A DNA stretch of 64,000 bases from Chloroflexota bacterium (GCA_026708115.1 JAPOVL010000035.1:62001-126000); one strand, 5' to 3'. Shown: positions 35,004 through 44,975, counted from the first letter of the stretch. A program made the numbers and translations. Notes: generated by a model from the letters alone, not told the origin.

Positions 35004-35924
35004 ATGGCGCCTCTTCGCGCGGGGCTGCGCTGGAAGAAGCCCAAACCACTGGTCGTCAGAGAAGCCATTGCCGGCTATTTTTTCATCCTGCCGACGCTCT
35101 TGAGCTTCCTGGTTTTTTTCCTGATCCCGACAATCTCGGGGCTGGGCATGTCCTTTTTCGATTGGGACTTCTTCTCCGAGCCGGAATACGTCGGCCTCGA
35201 CAATTTTCTTGAGCTTGCCGACGACAAGCTCTTCATTACCACGCTCAAGAACACGGCATTGTTCGCAATATCAGCCACTGCGCTGAATGTGGGCTTGGGC
35301 ATGTTCATCGCCATCGGCATCAACAGCATCAAGTGGCGCTGGTTGAAGGCCTTCTTGCGCACTGCCTATTTCATCCCCTTTGTCATTTCGACAGTGGTGG
35401 TGGCCCTGCTCTTTGGCTTCCTGCTGCAAGAGAGCACGGGCGTCGTAAATTATTACCTGACTCGGCTGGGCTTCGACAAAGTCCCCTGGCTATCGTCCTC
35501 CCTCTGGGCTTTCCGCTCGATAGTCCTTATCGATGTCTGGAAACATGTCGGCTTTTTCACGCTGATCTTCCTGGCCGGCCTGCAAGCCATCCCGCGCGAG
35601 CTTTACGAGGCGGCGTTGGTGGACGGCGCCGGACGCTTGGTGAGGTTGAGGCGCATAACGATCCCGCTGCTGACGCCCTCGCTCTTTTTTTCCCTCGTCA
35701 TCGCCTTGATCGGCGCTTTCCAGGTTTTCGAGTCCATGTTCGTTTTGACTAACGGCGGGCCCGGCGACGCCACGCGAACGGTCGTGATGCTCCTCTATCG
35801 CGAGGCCTTTGGCAGCTTCAATATGGGTTATGCCGCCAGTATGGCCGTTGTCTTGTTCCTTGTTATCCTGGCCTTGACGATCACGCAAGTTCGCCTGGGT
35901 GACCGTTGGGTCTTTTATCGTTAA
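35004..35924 (+). CDS. Sugar ABC transporter permease, MalF/UgpA type
   Basis: A 306-residue membrane protein with six predicted segments. The first is GYFFILPTLLSFLVFFLIPT, and the EAA loop reads LYEAALVDGAGRLVRLRRITIPLLTPS, the standard ATPase-docking motif. NGGPGDATRTVVMLLYREAF is the conserved region after TM5 of MalF-like proteins. The start is preceded only by a weak AAGG. It lies 177 bases after the binding-protein gene, with the hairpin between. Confidence 0.9.
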   Translation: MAPLRAGLRWKKPKPLVVREAIAGYFFILPTLLSFLVFFLIPTISGLGMSFFDWDFFSEPEYVGLDNFLELADDKLFITTLKNTALFAISATALNVGLGMFIAIGINSIKWRWLKAFLRTAYFIPFVISTVVVALLFGFLLQESTGVVNYYLTRLGFDKVPWLSSSLWAFRSIVLIDVWKHVGFFTLIFLAGLQAIPRELYEAALVDGAGRLVRLRRITIPLLTPSLFFSLVIALIGAFQVFESMFVLTNGGPGDATRTVVMLLYREAFGSFNMGYAASMAVVLFLVILALTITQVRLGDRWVFYR

Positions 35925-35942
35925 GCGGCGACGGGTGGCGCG

Positions 35943-36848
35943 ATGACAAATGCCGTTCTGGCAAAGGGCAATCCGGCGCTTCCGGACTTCAACAAGTTCC
36001 GGGACAAGCTGAGCCACAATTGGCGCGCCTACCTGGCCAATGTGACGCTGACGCTGCCGCTGGTATTGGGTTCGCTCATTATGTTTTTGCCGCTGGTCTG
36101 GGCGGTGTCCTTCTCCTTTGGTCAGCCTCATGAATTCTTCAAGCTGCCGCCGCCGGTGATACCCAGCGCCTTCCGTCTGGACAACTACGATGTGGTCTTT
36201 GAGCGGGTTGACTTCCTGCGCTTCTTCCTCAACAGCGTCATTGTCACGACCTGTGTCACAATCGCCCAGCTCATCAGCTGCAGCATGGCCGGCTATGCCT
36301 TCGCCCGCTTGCGCTTCCCCGGCAAACGGATCATATTCATTGGCTTCCTGGCGTCGATGATGGTGCCACAGCATGTGACACTGATCCCGGTCTTCATCAT
36401 CATCCGCGGCATGGGCTTGTACAACAACCTGGGCGCCCTCATTGTGCCCTACGCGACCAGCGTATTCGGCACCTTTCTCTTGAAGCAATTCTTCGAAACC
36501 ATACCGGACGAATTGGAAGACGCGGCCAAAATCGATGGGGCCGGCTTCCTGCAAATCTACCGTCGCATCATGCTTCCCCTGGCGGGCCCGCCCCTGGCGA
36601 CGCTGGCGATTCTCACCTTCAACAGTTCCTGGAATAACTTCTTTTGGCCGCTGATTTTTATCAATTCCTCTGACAAAATGACCTTGCCGCTGGGCATGCT
36701 TTACCTGCGCGGTCAAGATGGCGTGACCAACAGCGGCGTACTGATGGCGGCGATTGTACTCAATCTGGTCCCGGTCTTGATCTTCTTTCTGATCTTTCAA
36801 CGCCGCCTGGTCGAAGGCGTGACGCTGAGCGGGCTTAAAGGCGCTTGA
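35943..36848 (+). CDS. Sugar ABC transporter permease, MalG/UgpE type
   Basis: A 301-residue permease with six membrane segments. The EAA loop is ELEDAAKIDGAGFLQIYRRIMLPLAGP, and the C-terminus QRRLVEGVTLSGLKG matches the MalG-type ending (F..G...G..KG). It pairs with the preceding MalF-type protein, 18 bases upstream, to form the channel. Confidence 0.9.
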   Translation: MTNAVLAKGNPALPDFNKFRDKLSHNWRAYLANVTLTLPLVLGSLIMFLPLVWAVSFSFGQPHEFFKLPPPVIPSAFRLDNYDVVFERVDFLRFFLNSVIVTTCVTIAQLISCSMAGYAFARLRFPGKRIIFIGFLASMMVPQHVTLIPVFIIIRGMGLYNNLGALIVPYATSVFGTFLLKQFFETIPDELEDAAKIDGAGFLQIYRRIMLPLAGPPLATLAILTFNSSWNNFFWPLIFINSSDKMTLPLGMLYLRGQDGVTNSGVLMAAIVLNLVPVLIFFLIFQRRLVEGVTLSGLKGA

Positions 36849-36948
36849 TACGCTTTCTGGGACCTATGGCTAGCGCCGGCGCGCCTCTTTAGCAATAATT
36901 GTCGAGGTCAAAAAGTAGACGACTCCCTGTGTGACGAAGGAATTGCAA

Positions 36949-39381
36949 ATGAAATACCACGATGAAATAAGAAGTTTCGACGCCGGCGCCACGGCCCTGG
37001 CCTTTCCGCTTGGCGGTATCGGCACCGGCAATGTCTCCCTGGGCGCGCGCGGCGAATTGCGCGATTGGGAGATCTTCAATCTGCCGGCCAAAGGCGCCTC
37101 GCTTCCCCTGACCTTCTTCGCCATTCGCTGCCGCCAAGCCGGGCAAGAAGCTCGCATCCGCGTGCTCGAGGGTCCGGTCCAGCCGCCCTATGACTTGTCA
37201 CATGGCTATCACCCCTCAACCAGCCTTGGGCTGCCGCGCTTCAAGGGCACGACCTTCCGCGGACAATATCCCTTCGCCGCAATCGAATTCGACGACCCTA
37301 ATCTGCCCGTCGAGGTGCAGCTGGAGGCATACACCCCGCTGCTGCCCCTCAATCCGGAAGATTCCGGCATCCCTTGCGCGATCATGACCTATACCGTTGC
37401 CAACCGGACGGAGGACCCGGTCGAGCTCAGTCTGGTGGGTACGCTAAGCAATCCCGTCGGCAGCAACGAATTCGATCCCTACATGAACCGGGCATCGACA
37501 GCGCAGGGGCGCGCGGTGAACAGCTTCCGCGACGAGAGCGCACTGCGCGGCCTTTACATGACCAACGACCAGATCGCCGCTTCCGACCTCAATTTCGGCA
37601 GCGTCGCCCTGGTCACCGATCACGATTCCGTGACCATGAAACGCGCCTGGATGCGCGGCCAATGGTGGGATTACTTGCACGACTTCTGGGACGATTTGCT
37701 CGATGACGGGCTGCTCAACGATCCCCCCGATGACGGAGCCGGCGAACGCCTCGCCACCGGCTCGCTCGGCCTGGTGGACAGCCTGGCGCCGGGCGAAAGC
37801 AAACAATTCCGTTTCATTCTGACCTGGTACTTCCCCAACCGTCCCAATACCTGGGACCTGCGAACTTTGCCCATGCTAAGCGTCGATGAAAAAGACGTGG
37901 GCATCGCGCGTAATCATTATGCGACGCGCTTTGCCGACGCCTGGGATGTCGGAAGATACCTGATCGACAACCTTCCCCGACTGGAATCGACAACGCGACA
38001 ATTTCACGACGCGCTCTTCGAAACCACATTGCCGGCGGTCGTCCTGGATGCCATTTCCGCCAATATTGTGCCACTGCGCAGCACCACCTGTTTCTGGCTG
38101 GAAGACGGTCGCTTTTACGGTTGGGAAGGCTGCAACGACGAATATGGCTGCTGCCCGGGCAATTGCACCCACGTCTGGAGTTATGCCTTCACCATCGCCT
38201 ATCTCTTCCCCTCCCTGGAGCGCGAGATGCGCCGCATCGAGTTCAACGTGGAAACCGCCGCTGACGGCTTCATGCGCTTCCGCTCCTTCGGCACCTTTCA
38301 CGAGGACTTCGTTTGGGGCGGCCGAACCGACGCCGCCGTCGACGGCCAGATGGGCTCGATCCTGCGCGCCTATCGCGAATGGCAATTGAGCGGCGATAAG
38401 GACTTCCTCGCCGAAATCTGGCCCGGCATCAAGCGCGCCATCGGCTTCGCCAGCAGTAATTGGGACAAAGATGGCGACCATGTCCTCGACGCCGTGCAGC
38501 ACAATACCTACGACATCGAGTTTCACGGTCCCAATCCGCTCTGCGGCATCTACTACCTGGCGGGTCTGCGCGCCGTCGAGGAGATGGCGCTGATCATGGA
38601 CGAGGCGGATCTGAGCGCGCGCTGCCGCCAAGCGCGGGAAACCGGCAGCGCCAATCTGGATGCGATGCTCTGGAACGGCGGCTACTACATCCAGAGGGTC
38701 GACGACGTCAACGCCCAAAAGTACCAGCACGGCGAGGGCTGCTTGTCCGACCAACTGCTCGGCCAGCTCCACGCCGAAATCCTGGGCTTGGGCAAGCTGC
38801 TGCCCGGCGACCGCATTCGCGAGGCGCTCAAATCGATCTATGATCACAACTTCAAGGACGATTTCAGCGGGCACGCCAATTGCCAGCGCGTCTACGCCCT
38901 CAATGACGAAGCCGGTCTGCTGCTTTGCAGTTGGCCAGAGGGCGGTCGCCCCAGCCTGCCCTTCCCATACGCCGACGAGGTCTGGACCGGCATCGAATAT
39001 CAGGTTGCGGCCCACCTCATTTACGAAGGCTGGATCGACGAAGGCCTGGCGCTGGTGGCGGCACTGCGCGAACGACACGACGGCATTCGGCGCAACCCCT
39101 GGAACGAAGTCGAATGCGGCAATCACTATGCCCGCAGCATGTCCAGTTGGGCGCTGCTGCTGGCGCTCACCGGTATGCAAGCCGATGTTGCCAAGGGTGT
39201 CCTGAGTTTCTCGCCCGTCGACCAGGCGCTGTCCCGGTCCGAGACCTTCCGCTCCTTCTGGTCCAATGGTCTGGCATGGGGCGTCTACTCGCAGTCCTGG
39301 GATGCCAAAAGCGAAACCTGGCAGCCGGCGATCGACGTGCTGGGCGGCGACCCGGCCGGCCTGCCGCAAAACGGAAAGTGA
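36949..39381 (+). CDS. GH116-like glycosidase (GBA2/beta-glucosidase type, DUF608)
   Basis: An 810-residue protein. An N-terminal beta-sandwich opens with FPLGGIGTGNVSLGARGELRDWEIFN, the diagnostic start of GH116 / non-lysosomal glucosylceramidase proteins. The (alpha/alpha)6 catalytic barrel contains GCCPGNCTHVWSYAF (about residue 400), DAAVDGQMGSILRAY (about 460) and HNTYDIEFHGPNPLCG (about 517), with the acid/base aspartate of the family expected in the last block. Characterised members hydrolyse beta-glucosides, beta-xylosides or N-acetylglucosaminides. There is no signal peptide, so it works on imported sugar. GAAGGAATTGCAA before the ATG sets the start. It sits 100 bases after the permease pair in the same operon. 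Confidence 0.85.
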   Translation: MKYHDEIRSFDAGATALAFPLGGIGTGNVSLGARGELRDWEIFNLPAKGASLPLTFFAIRCRQAGQEARIRVLEGPVQPPYDLSHGYHPSTSLGLPRFKGTTFRGQYPFAAIEFDDPNLPVEVQLEAYTPLLPLNPEDSGIPCAIMTYTVANRTEDPVELSLVGTLSNPVGSNEFDPYMNRASTAQGRAVNSFRDESALRGLYMTNDQIAASDLNFGSVALVTDHDSVTMKRAWMRGQWWDYLHDFWDDLLDDGLLNDPPDDGAGERLATGSLGLVDSLAPGESKQFRFILTWYFPNRPNTWDLRTLPMLSVDEKDVGIARNHYATRFADAWDVGRYLIDNLPRLESTTRQFHDALFETTLPAVVLDAISANIVPLRSTTCFWLEDGRFYGWEGCNDEYGCCPGNCTHVWSYAFTIAYLFPSLEREMRRIEFNVETAADGFMRFRSFGTFHEDFVWGGRTDAAVDGQMGSILRAYREWQLSGDKDFLAEIWPGIKRAIGFASSNWDKDGDHVLDAVQHNTYDIEFHGPNPLCGIYYLAGLRAVEEMALIMDEADLSARCRQARETGSANLDAMLWNGGYYIQRVDDVNAQKYQHGEGCLSDQLLGQLHAEILGLGKLLPGDRIREALKSIYDHNFKDDFSGHANCQRVYALNDEAGLLLCSWPEGGRPSLPFPYADEVWTGIEYQVAAHLIYEGWIDEGLALVAALRERHDGIRRNPWNEVECGNHYARSMSSWALLLALTGMQADVAKGVLSFSPVDQALSRSETFRSFWSNGLAWGVYSQSWDAKSETWQPAIDVLGGDPAGLPQNGK

Positions 39382-39391
39382 AGCCAAATCC

Positions 39392-40102
39392 ATGACGCTA
39401 AAATACTACACGCATGGTCGGCGCGACCAAATGAAGGTGGCGTTGACCTTCGATGACGGACCCAATCCGCCGCGCACCGATCAGGTCATCGAGATACTAG
39501 ACAGCAGAGGGGCGCGCGGCACCTTTTTTGTCCTGGGAAAATGGGTGGAGCGCTGGCCGCAAGCGGCTGAGCGCATTGTCAAGCACGGACATGTCATCGG
39601 CAACCACAGCCACCTGCACCATATCCATGTGGGCGATTTTGACCGTGCCGAAGCCGCGATCGGCAACATCCTCGGGCGCCCGACCCAATTCCTGCGCGCC
39701 CACTATTTCAATTTCTTCACCTGCCTGTACTCGCCGGTGGCGATGTCTAAAGACATGAAAATCGTCGACGCCGATGTCAACCCGGCCGACTTCGCAAAGA
39801 CCGATCCGCGAGCTATCCTCGAAGCGACGCTCAATGACCCGTCCCTGGCCGGCGGGTCCATCATCGACTTGCACGACAGCACCGAATCGGACGACGACGC
39901 CTTGCGCCTGGCCCGTCCCTTGCCCATGATCGAAGCGCTGCCGGCCATCATAGACGGCTTGCAGGCCAGAGGGTACCAATTGGTCGGTCTTGATGAGATG
40001 GAGTTGGTCGATCCGATTGAGTGGAGGCAGGACGAGCGCGGCAAGTTCGGCTCCCCGGAAGTCCGCGACGCCATCCGCAAGTTAGGCGACGCCCGCCAAT
40101 AG
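39392..40102 (+). CDS. Polysaccharide deacetylase (NodB homology, CE4-like)
   Basis: A 236-residue protein with the NodB domain. VALTFDDGPNPPRT carries the catalytic and metal-binding aspartates, NHSHLHH the H-x-x-x-H metal motif, and IIDLHDST the final histidine motif. The usual RPPYG block is replaced by FLRAHYFNFF, so the substrate pocket may be atypical. No signal peptide is present, meaning a cytoplasmic site, unlike peptidoglycan or chitin deacetylases. It starts 11 bases after the GH116-like gene, so the two are coupled; it could remove acetyl or N-acetyl groups from the imported oligosaccharide. Confidence 0.82.
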   Translation: MTLKYYTHGRRDQMKVALTFDDGPNPPRTDQVIEILDSRGARGTFFVLGKWVERWPQAAERIVKHGHVIGNHSHLHHIHVGDFDRAEAAIGNILGRPTQFLRAHYFNFFTCLYSPVAMSKDMKIVDADVNPADFAKTDPRAILEATLNDPSLAGGSIIDLHDSTESDDDALRLARPLPMIEALPAIIDGLQARGYQLVGLDEMELVDPIEWRQDERGKFGSPEVRDAIRKLGDARQ

Positions 40103-40125
40103 GCGGCGGTCATATCAAAATCAAA

Positions 40126-40151
40126 AGGGGATTGCTCGTTGGCAATCCCCT
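40126..40151 (-). terminator. Intrinsic terminator between convergent operons
   Basis: AGGGGATTGC pairs perfectly with GCAATCCCCT around six bases. On the minus strand it is followed by TTTGATTTTG, so it chiefly ends the lacI-GH16 operon, and it may act on the plus strand as well. Confidence 0.72.
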
Positions 40152-40181
40152 CTGTCGTTTCCCGCTCTGCGCCGAAATCCG

Positions 40182-42932
40182 TTACTCCGCTCCCAGCTGA
40201 TAGACGCGCACGTAATCCACGATCATCTCTTGCGGGAACTCGGTCGTCTCGTCGGGATAACCGGGCCAATAACCGCCCACGGCCACGTTCATCAGCAAGA
40301 AGAAGTCGTGGTCATAGACCCACTGTTTGCCATCCAGCGCGTTGACGCTGATCAGATTGGCCAGTTCGCCATCGACATACCAGCGGATGACATGCTCGTC
40401 CCAATCGATGGCGTAGACGTGGAAACCTTCATCGAAGTTCACATCGGCGCGATATACATGCCCAAGATTCGCCGCGCCACTGTAGCCCGGTCCATGCAGC
40501 GCGCCATAGACGACGTTCTTCTCGCCGACATTTTCCAAGATGTCAATCTCGCCGCTGAGCGGCCAGCCCAGCTCGGGGAAGTTCGCGCCTAACATCCAGA
40601 AGGCCGGCCAGATGCCCTGGCCGCTGGGGATGTCAATGCGCGCCTCGACCCGTCCATAAGTGAACTCGACCTTGTCCTGGGTGATGCAGCGAGCCGATGT
40701 GTACTGGCATTCGCCGTAGTGACAAGTCGAATCCGCCAGCGTCTCTTCGCGAGCAGTGATGACCAGGTTGCCCGCGCCATCGTGCGCGACGTTCTCGACG
40801 CGGTCGGTATAATACTCCATCTCGTTGTTGCCCCAGCCATGCCCGCCGATCTCGCAAGTCCAGAAGGCCTCATTGATAGGCGCGCCCGCGTCAGCGTCGA
40901 ATTCGTCCGACCAGAGCAAGTCCCAGTCCCGCGTATCCCAGCCGATGCTCTCGTCGACCTCGACTTCACTCACGGCGGTTTGGGCGCTGGTCTGCACAGT
41001 GCTTGGGTCATCGACAACGACGACCTCCAGCTGATCGAGATAAGCCGATTGCGCCCCGACGCCGGCCGGGAAGCCAAAAGCGACGCCCCAAACCGCGTCC
41101 AGGTTAAAGCCGTCATCGGGCGCGCCGCCCGGCTGCCAGTCGCTCCGCCGCTGGAAGTAGGCGAAGGGAATCGTGAACTGCTGCCAGCCATCGTAGTCGT
41201 CGACCAGATGGTAGAAGAAGCGTTCGGCCGTATCGGCATTGTTGCCGGGCTGGCGATTGTCGAAAATCTCGACCTGTACGATCTGCCCAGTGCCGTTGCC
41301 ATAGAGCCAGAACTGCAAGGCATTGTGCCCGGTCCAATCCTGGCTGACCCAGCTTGCCCCGTCGCTGAAGGCATAGGTGAAGCCGCCCCAGGCGCCGATA
41401 TTGTAGTCGACGCGCAAGACCTGTTCCGGCGCGCTTTGATCGGGCCGCGCCAAATCCGTGTAGGGCATCACTTGGCTGATGCCGATGATGGCGTTGGCAG
41501 TGCTGTCGCCCCAGGGCACAAAGCCTATCGCCGCGCCGTCAACTTGACTGACATAGGCCACGCCCCGCTCGAAGTCCGCTACCACGAGCGGATCGGCATC
41601 GGCAATCGGCCCCAGCAAGGCCTCGTTCAATGCCACCGCCGCCGGCTGCGCGGCCGGCAGCGCCTCTGCCGCTTCGGTCACAGCGGCCTCACCCTCCGGC
41701 AGGTCGGGCAAGCTGACGCCGGGCATGAAGATCAACTCGATATCGTCGATAATGGCGAAGGACCCGCCTGTGCCGGCCGGCAAGCCAAAGGCATATCCCA
41801 TCACCGCATCGAGGTTGAAGCCGTCATCGGGCGCGCCCTCCGGCTGCCAGTCGCTCCGCCGTTCAAAGTCCGCGAACGGGATCTCGTGCTGCTTCCAGCC
41901 ATAGGAGTCGTCCTCGAAGCGGACGAACCAGCGCTCGGCGCTGTCGCCGTCGCGCTTTGGATCGCGATTGTCAAAGATCTCGAATTGCACCGCTTGCCCG
42001 GTATTGCTGCCCAGGAACCAGAAACTAATCGCGTTGAATTCGCGCCAATTCTGGCCGGTCCAGTTCTCGCCATCGTTGAATGCATGCGTGAAGCCGCCCC
42101 AGGCCGCGATATCGTAATTGACATTCAGCGCCTTGGTTTCTTGCCCGTTGCGTTTGGCGTCGGTCAGGCGCAGTTCGACGCTGCCCGCCGTATCGCCCCA
42201 AGGCACAAATCCGATGTCGTTGCCGAAGCTGTCCTGCGCCAGGGAGAGCGCATCCATTTCGAAGTCGTCCACCGCCCGGGGATCAACCCCCAGCGTGACA
42301 AGCTGCACATCGTCCAGATAAGCCCTTTGCGCGCCGACGCCGGCCGGGAAGCCGAAAGCGTAACCGGAGACCTCGTCCAGGCCCAGGCCATCATCGGGCG
42401 CGCCGCCGGGTTGCCAGTCACTCCGCCGCTGAAAGCTGCGGAAAGGAACCGTGAAGGCCATCCAGCCTTCATAGTCATCGGCAAGGCGGTAGTACCAGCG
42501 CTCGGCCGTATCGCTGTTGAGATTGGGATTGCGATTGTCGAAGATTTCTACCTGGATCGTACCGCCGGTATTGTTGCCATGTAGCCAAAAGCTCAGGGCG
42601 TTGTGACCGCGCCAATCGTGGCTGAGCCAGTTCTCGCCATCGGTGAAGGCATGGGTGAAGCCGCCCCAGGCGCCGATATCGTAATCGATCACCAGCACCG
42701 TCGAGCTGACATCGACGCGTTCCATCGTCGCCAGACCAAGCGCGACATTGCCGGCTTGGTCGCCCCAGGGCGCGTGGCCGATGGCGTTGTTGTGGCCATC
42801 GCGCCCCTCGAAGACCTCTGCCGCCTCAAAGTCGTCAATGACCCGAAAATCAGCTTCTTGCGCCTGAATTACCCAGGCCCACAAGCTCAAAACCAGTAGC
42901 AAGGCCAAGATCAGATGATATCTAATTCGCAT
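40182..42932 (-). CDS. Secreted multi-CBM beta-1,3-glucanase (three CBM11-like domains plus GH16)
   Basis: A 916-residue exported enzyme. The signal peptide is MRIRYHLILALLLVLSLWAW ending QAQEA. Three homologous domains of about 190 residues follow (27-213, 215-405, 440-645), each with IDDFE or VADFE, GAWGGFTHAF-type and RRSDWQPGGAPDDG-type blocks, resembling CBM11/CIA30 jelly rolls. The C-terminal 250 residues are GH16 with the catalytic GEIDILENVG near residue 795 (EIDILE, the laminarinase form with nucleophile and acid/base glutamates). NEAFWTCEIGGHGWGNNEMEYY supports the laminarinase subgroup. A GGAGGAAAC site precedes the ATG. It should cut beta-1,3-glucan outside the cell. Confidence 0.9.
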   Translation of the reverse strand: MRIRYHLILALLLVLSLWAWVIQAQEADFRVIDDFEAAEVFEGRDGHNNAIGHAPWGDQAGNVALGLATMERVDVSSTVLVIDYDIGAWGGFTHAFTDGENWLSHDWRGHNALSFWLHGNNTGGTIQVEIFDNRNPNLNSDTAERWYYRLADDYEGWMAFTVPFRSFQRRSDWQPGGAPDDGLGLDEVSGYAFGFPAGVGAQRAYLDDVQLVTLGVDPRAVDDFEMDALSLAQDSFGNDIGFVPWGDTAGSVELRLTDAKRNGQETKALNVNYDIAAWGGFTHAFNDGENWTGQNWREFNAISFWFLGSNTGQAVQFEIFDNRDPKRDGDSAERWFVRFEDDSYGWKQHEIPFADFERRSDWQPEGAPDDGFNLDAVMGYAFGLPAGTGGSFAIIDDIELIFMPGVSLPDLPEGEAAVTEAAEALPAAQPAAVALNEALLGPIADADPLVVADFERGVAYVSQVDGAAIGFVPWGDSTANAIIGISQVMPYTDLARPDQSAPEQVLRVDYNIGAWGGFTYAFSDGASWVSQDWTGHNALQFWLYGNGTGQIVQVEIFDNRQPGNNADTAERFFYHLVDDYDGWQQFTIPFAYFQRRSDWQPGGAPDDGFNLDAVWGVAFGFPAGVGAQSAYLDQLEVVVVDDPSTVQTSAQTAVSEVEVDESIGWDTRDWDLLWSDEFDADAGAPINEAFWTCEIGGHGWGNNEMEYYTDRVENVAHDGAGNLVITAREETLADSTCHYGECQYTSARCITQDKVEFTYGRVEARIDIPSGQGIWPAFWMLGANFPELGWPLSGEIDILENVGEKNVVYGALHGPGYSGAANLGHVYRADVNFDEGFHVYAIDWDEHVIRWYVDGELANLISVNALDGKQWVYDHDFFLLMNVAVGGYWPGYPDETTEFPQEMIVDYVRVYQLGAE

Positions 42933-42974
42933 TATGTTTCCTCCATCAATTGCTGGTCAATAGGACATGAGTGC

Positions 42975-44837
42975 TCAGCTTGTCAGACCATATCCACATT
43001 CCCACAAGGGCGCTTCAGCGCTCGCTTCCAGCGCCGCCAGCGGAATCTGATCCATCGAACGCGGCCAACTGAAAGGCAGTTTTCCCGTGAAGGGAAAATC
43101 GCCGAACAGGAGGTCCGCCACGCCGTTCGCTTCGGTCCCGGGCAACCAGGCGACCACCAAGGCGTCTATCAATGGGAGCTGCTCGGTGATGATGCGCGGA
43201 CGGCCTGTGATCAGAATAACGATCAACTGATCACAGCGTGCGCGGACGCGTTGCAGCAGGTCAATCTCGTCTGATGACAGGGCCAGATCCGCGCGATCGC
43301 CAAAGCCCTCCGCATAGGGTTCTTCGTGCAGTACCGCGATCCCGACCGCGGCGCGGGCATCGTCCGCAAATTGCCCGTCCGGTGAATAGTCAATGACTGT
43401 AGAATCGGAGGCAGCCGCGCGAATGCCCTCCAGAATCGTAGTCCCGCTTGTGGTAGCACCGGCTTCGCCTTGCCAGCTGATCGACCAGCCGCCGCATTGC
43501 AGGCCGATATCATCGGCGGCGCGACCGGCCACAAGCAAGCGCGGCGCATCCTTGGGCAGCGGTAACGACCGCCTGTCATTCTTCAGCAGAACCAGCGATT
43601 TACGCACGGCCTCGCGCGCTACTTGACGATGGGCGGCGCATCCCAGGCTTTGCAAGAGAGACGCATCGCCGATTGGCTGGTCGAACAAGCCCAAAGCCAA
43701 CTTCACGCGCAGGATCCGGCGCACCGCGTCGTCAATGCGCTCCTGCGCGACGTCGCCCTGTTGCACCGCCCTTTTCAGAGTGGAGATGAAGCAACGAAAA
43801 TCGTAGGGCACCATGACCATGTCGATCCCGGCATTCACGGCTTGGACCACGCACTGCTGATAATCGGGGTCGAGTTGATTGATCGCCATCCAGTCCGTAA
43901 CGATCAGGCCGTCAAAGCCCAACTCGCCTTTGAGCACATCGCTCAGCAAATAGCGGTGCCCGTGCAGTTTCTCGTCGTTCCAACTGCTGTAGGAGGCCAT
44001 CACAGTCAGCGCGCCGGCGGCGATAGCGGCCTGGTAGGGCGGCAGGTGGGTCTGCCGCAGGCTCGCTTCGTCAATGCAGGCGTCGCCCTGGTCAATCCGC
44101 CACTGCCCCAGCGCCAGCTCGACGGCTTGCGGAGCGGCGCTGTCCTGCGGCGGCGCGGTGCTGCCCTGCTGGGGCGCCTGTTCCGCCAAGGGACTTTCCC
44201 GCCATCTGGCAGCGCCGTCCGCGACATAATGCTTCGCGCAGGCCAGTACGCCTCTGTCCTCATCGCAGCAGCGGCCGCTCAAGCCGCGCACCAGCGCCGC
44301 TCCCAGCGCCCCGACCAGTTGGCTGTTCGCGCTGTAGCCTTCGTAGGTTCGTCCCCAGCGCAAGTCCTGCGGGACCGATACCGACGGCGCGAATGTCCAG
44401 TGTACCGAGGTGGCCAGCAACTCCCGCGCCGTCACCCGTCCGATACGCTCAACCAGGTCCGCATCGCGGCTGGCCCCCAAGCCAATGTTCTGCGGGAAAA
44501 TCACCGCGCCCTTGACGTTGTTATGCCCGTGCACGGCATCCACGCCGTAAACGAGCGGGATCGCCAGCCGCGTTTCCAACGCGGCCTCTTGGAACGCGCA
44601 GACCATGGCGCGCCAGTTTTCCGGCGTATTCGGCGTCGGATTGCCCCCGCCGCCGCTCAATACCGAACCGATGAAGAATTCAGCCACTTGCGCCGGCGTG
44701 ATGCTGTTGTTTTCCACCATCGTCATCTGACCCACCTTCTCCTCCAGGGTCATCTGCGACAGCAGCCGATCGATCTTGCGCGCGATGTCCGCGTCTGACA
44801 GTCCTCGTTGCCGCTTGCTTTCTGCTCTTGCTGTCAT
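42975..44837 (-). CDS. Glycoside hydrolase family 3 (beta-glucosidase/exo-glucanase type)
   Basis: A 620-residue GH3 enzyme. The N-terminal barrel has LTLEEKVGQM-like KVGQMTMVE, VYGVDAVHGHNNVKGAVIFPQNIG, KHYVADGA and GLIVTDWMAI with the nucleophile aspartate. The second domain contains VAVLHEEPYAEGFGDR-type sequence (AVLHEEPYAEGFGDR) with the acid/base glutamate of exo-1,3/1,4-glucanases. No signal peptide. Around residues 215-250 a Gln/Ala/Pro-rich stretch (QAPQQGSTAPPQDSAAPQA) interrupts the usual KH...GDGGT...WKIDQGD link; it looks like an extra loop. AAGGAGCGAC sets the start. It lies between transporter and GH16 genes, so it should split imported laminari-oligosaccharides to glucose. Confidence 0.9.
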   Translation of the reverse strand: MTARAESKRQRGLSDADIARKIDRLLSQMTLEEKVGQMTMVENNSITPAQVAEFFIGSVLSGGGGNPTPNTPENWRAMVCAFQEAALETRLAIPLVYGVDAVHGHNNVKGAVIFPQNIGLGASRDADLVERIGRVTARELLATSVHWTFAPSVSVPQDLRWGRTYEGYSANSQLVGALGAALVRGLSGRCCDEDRGVLACAKHYVADGAARWRESPLAEQAPQQGSTAPPQDSAAPQAVELALGQWRIDQGDACIDEASLRQTHLPPYQAAIAAGALTVMASYSSWNDEKLHGHRYLLSDVLKGELGFDGLIVTDWMAINQLDPDYQQCVVQAVNAGIDMVMVPYDFRCFISTLKRAVQQGDVAQERIDDAVRRILRVKLALGLFDQPIGDASLLQSLGCAAHRQVAREAVRKSLVLLKNDRRSLPLPKDAPRLLVAGRAADDIGLQCGGWSISWQGEAGATTSGTTILEGIRAAASDSTVIDYSPDGQFADDARAAVGIAVLHEEPYAEGFGDRADLALSSDEIDLLQRVRARCDQLIVILITGRPRIITEQLPLIDALVVAWLPGTEANGVADLLFGDFPFTGKLPFSWPRSMDQIPLAALEASAEAPLWECGYGLTS

Positions 44838-44975
44838 GTCGCTCCTTGTGCTTGGCGCATCTCGCCGATTGCTCTTTGCCTTGCGATTCGCGGCGAGCGC
44901 GGCATGTTCTCTTGTTGGCCGCTCCCCCTGGCGACATTGGATTATCTGTGCGCTATCGGGCAGCGCCCATGTCGT

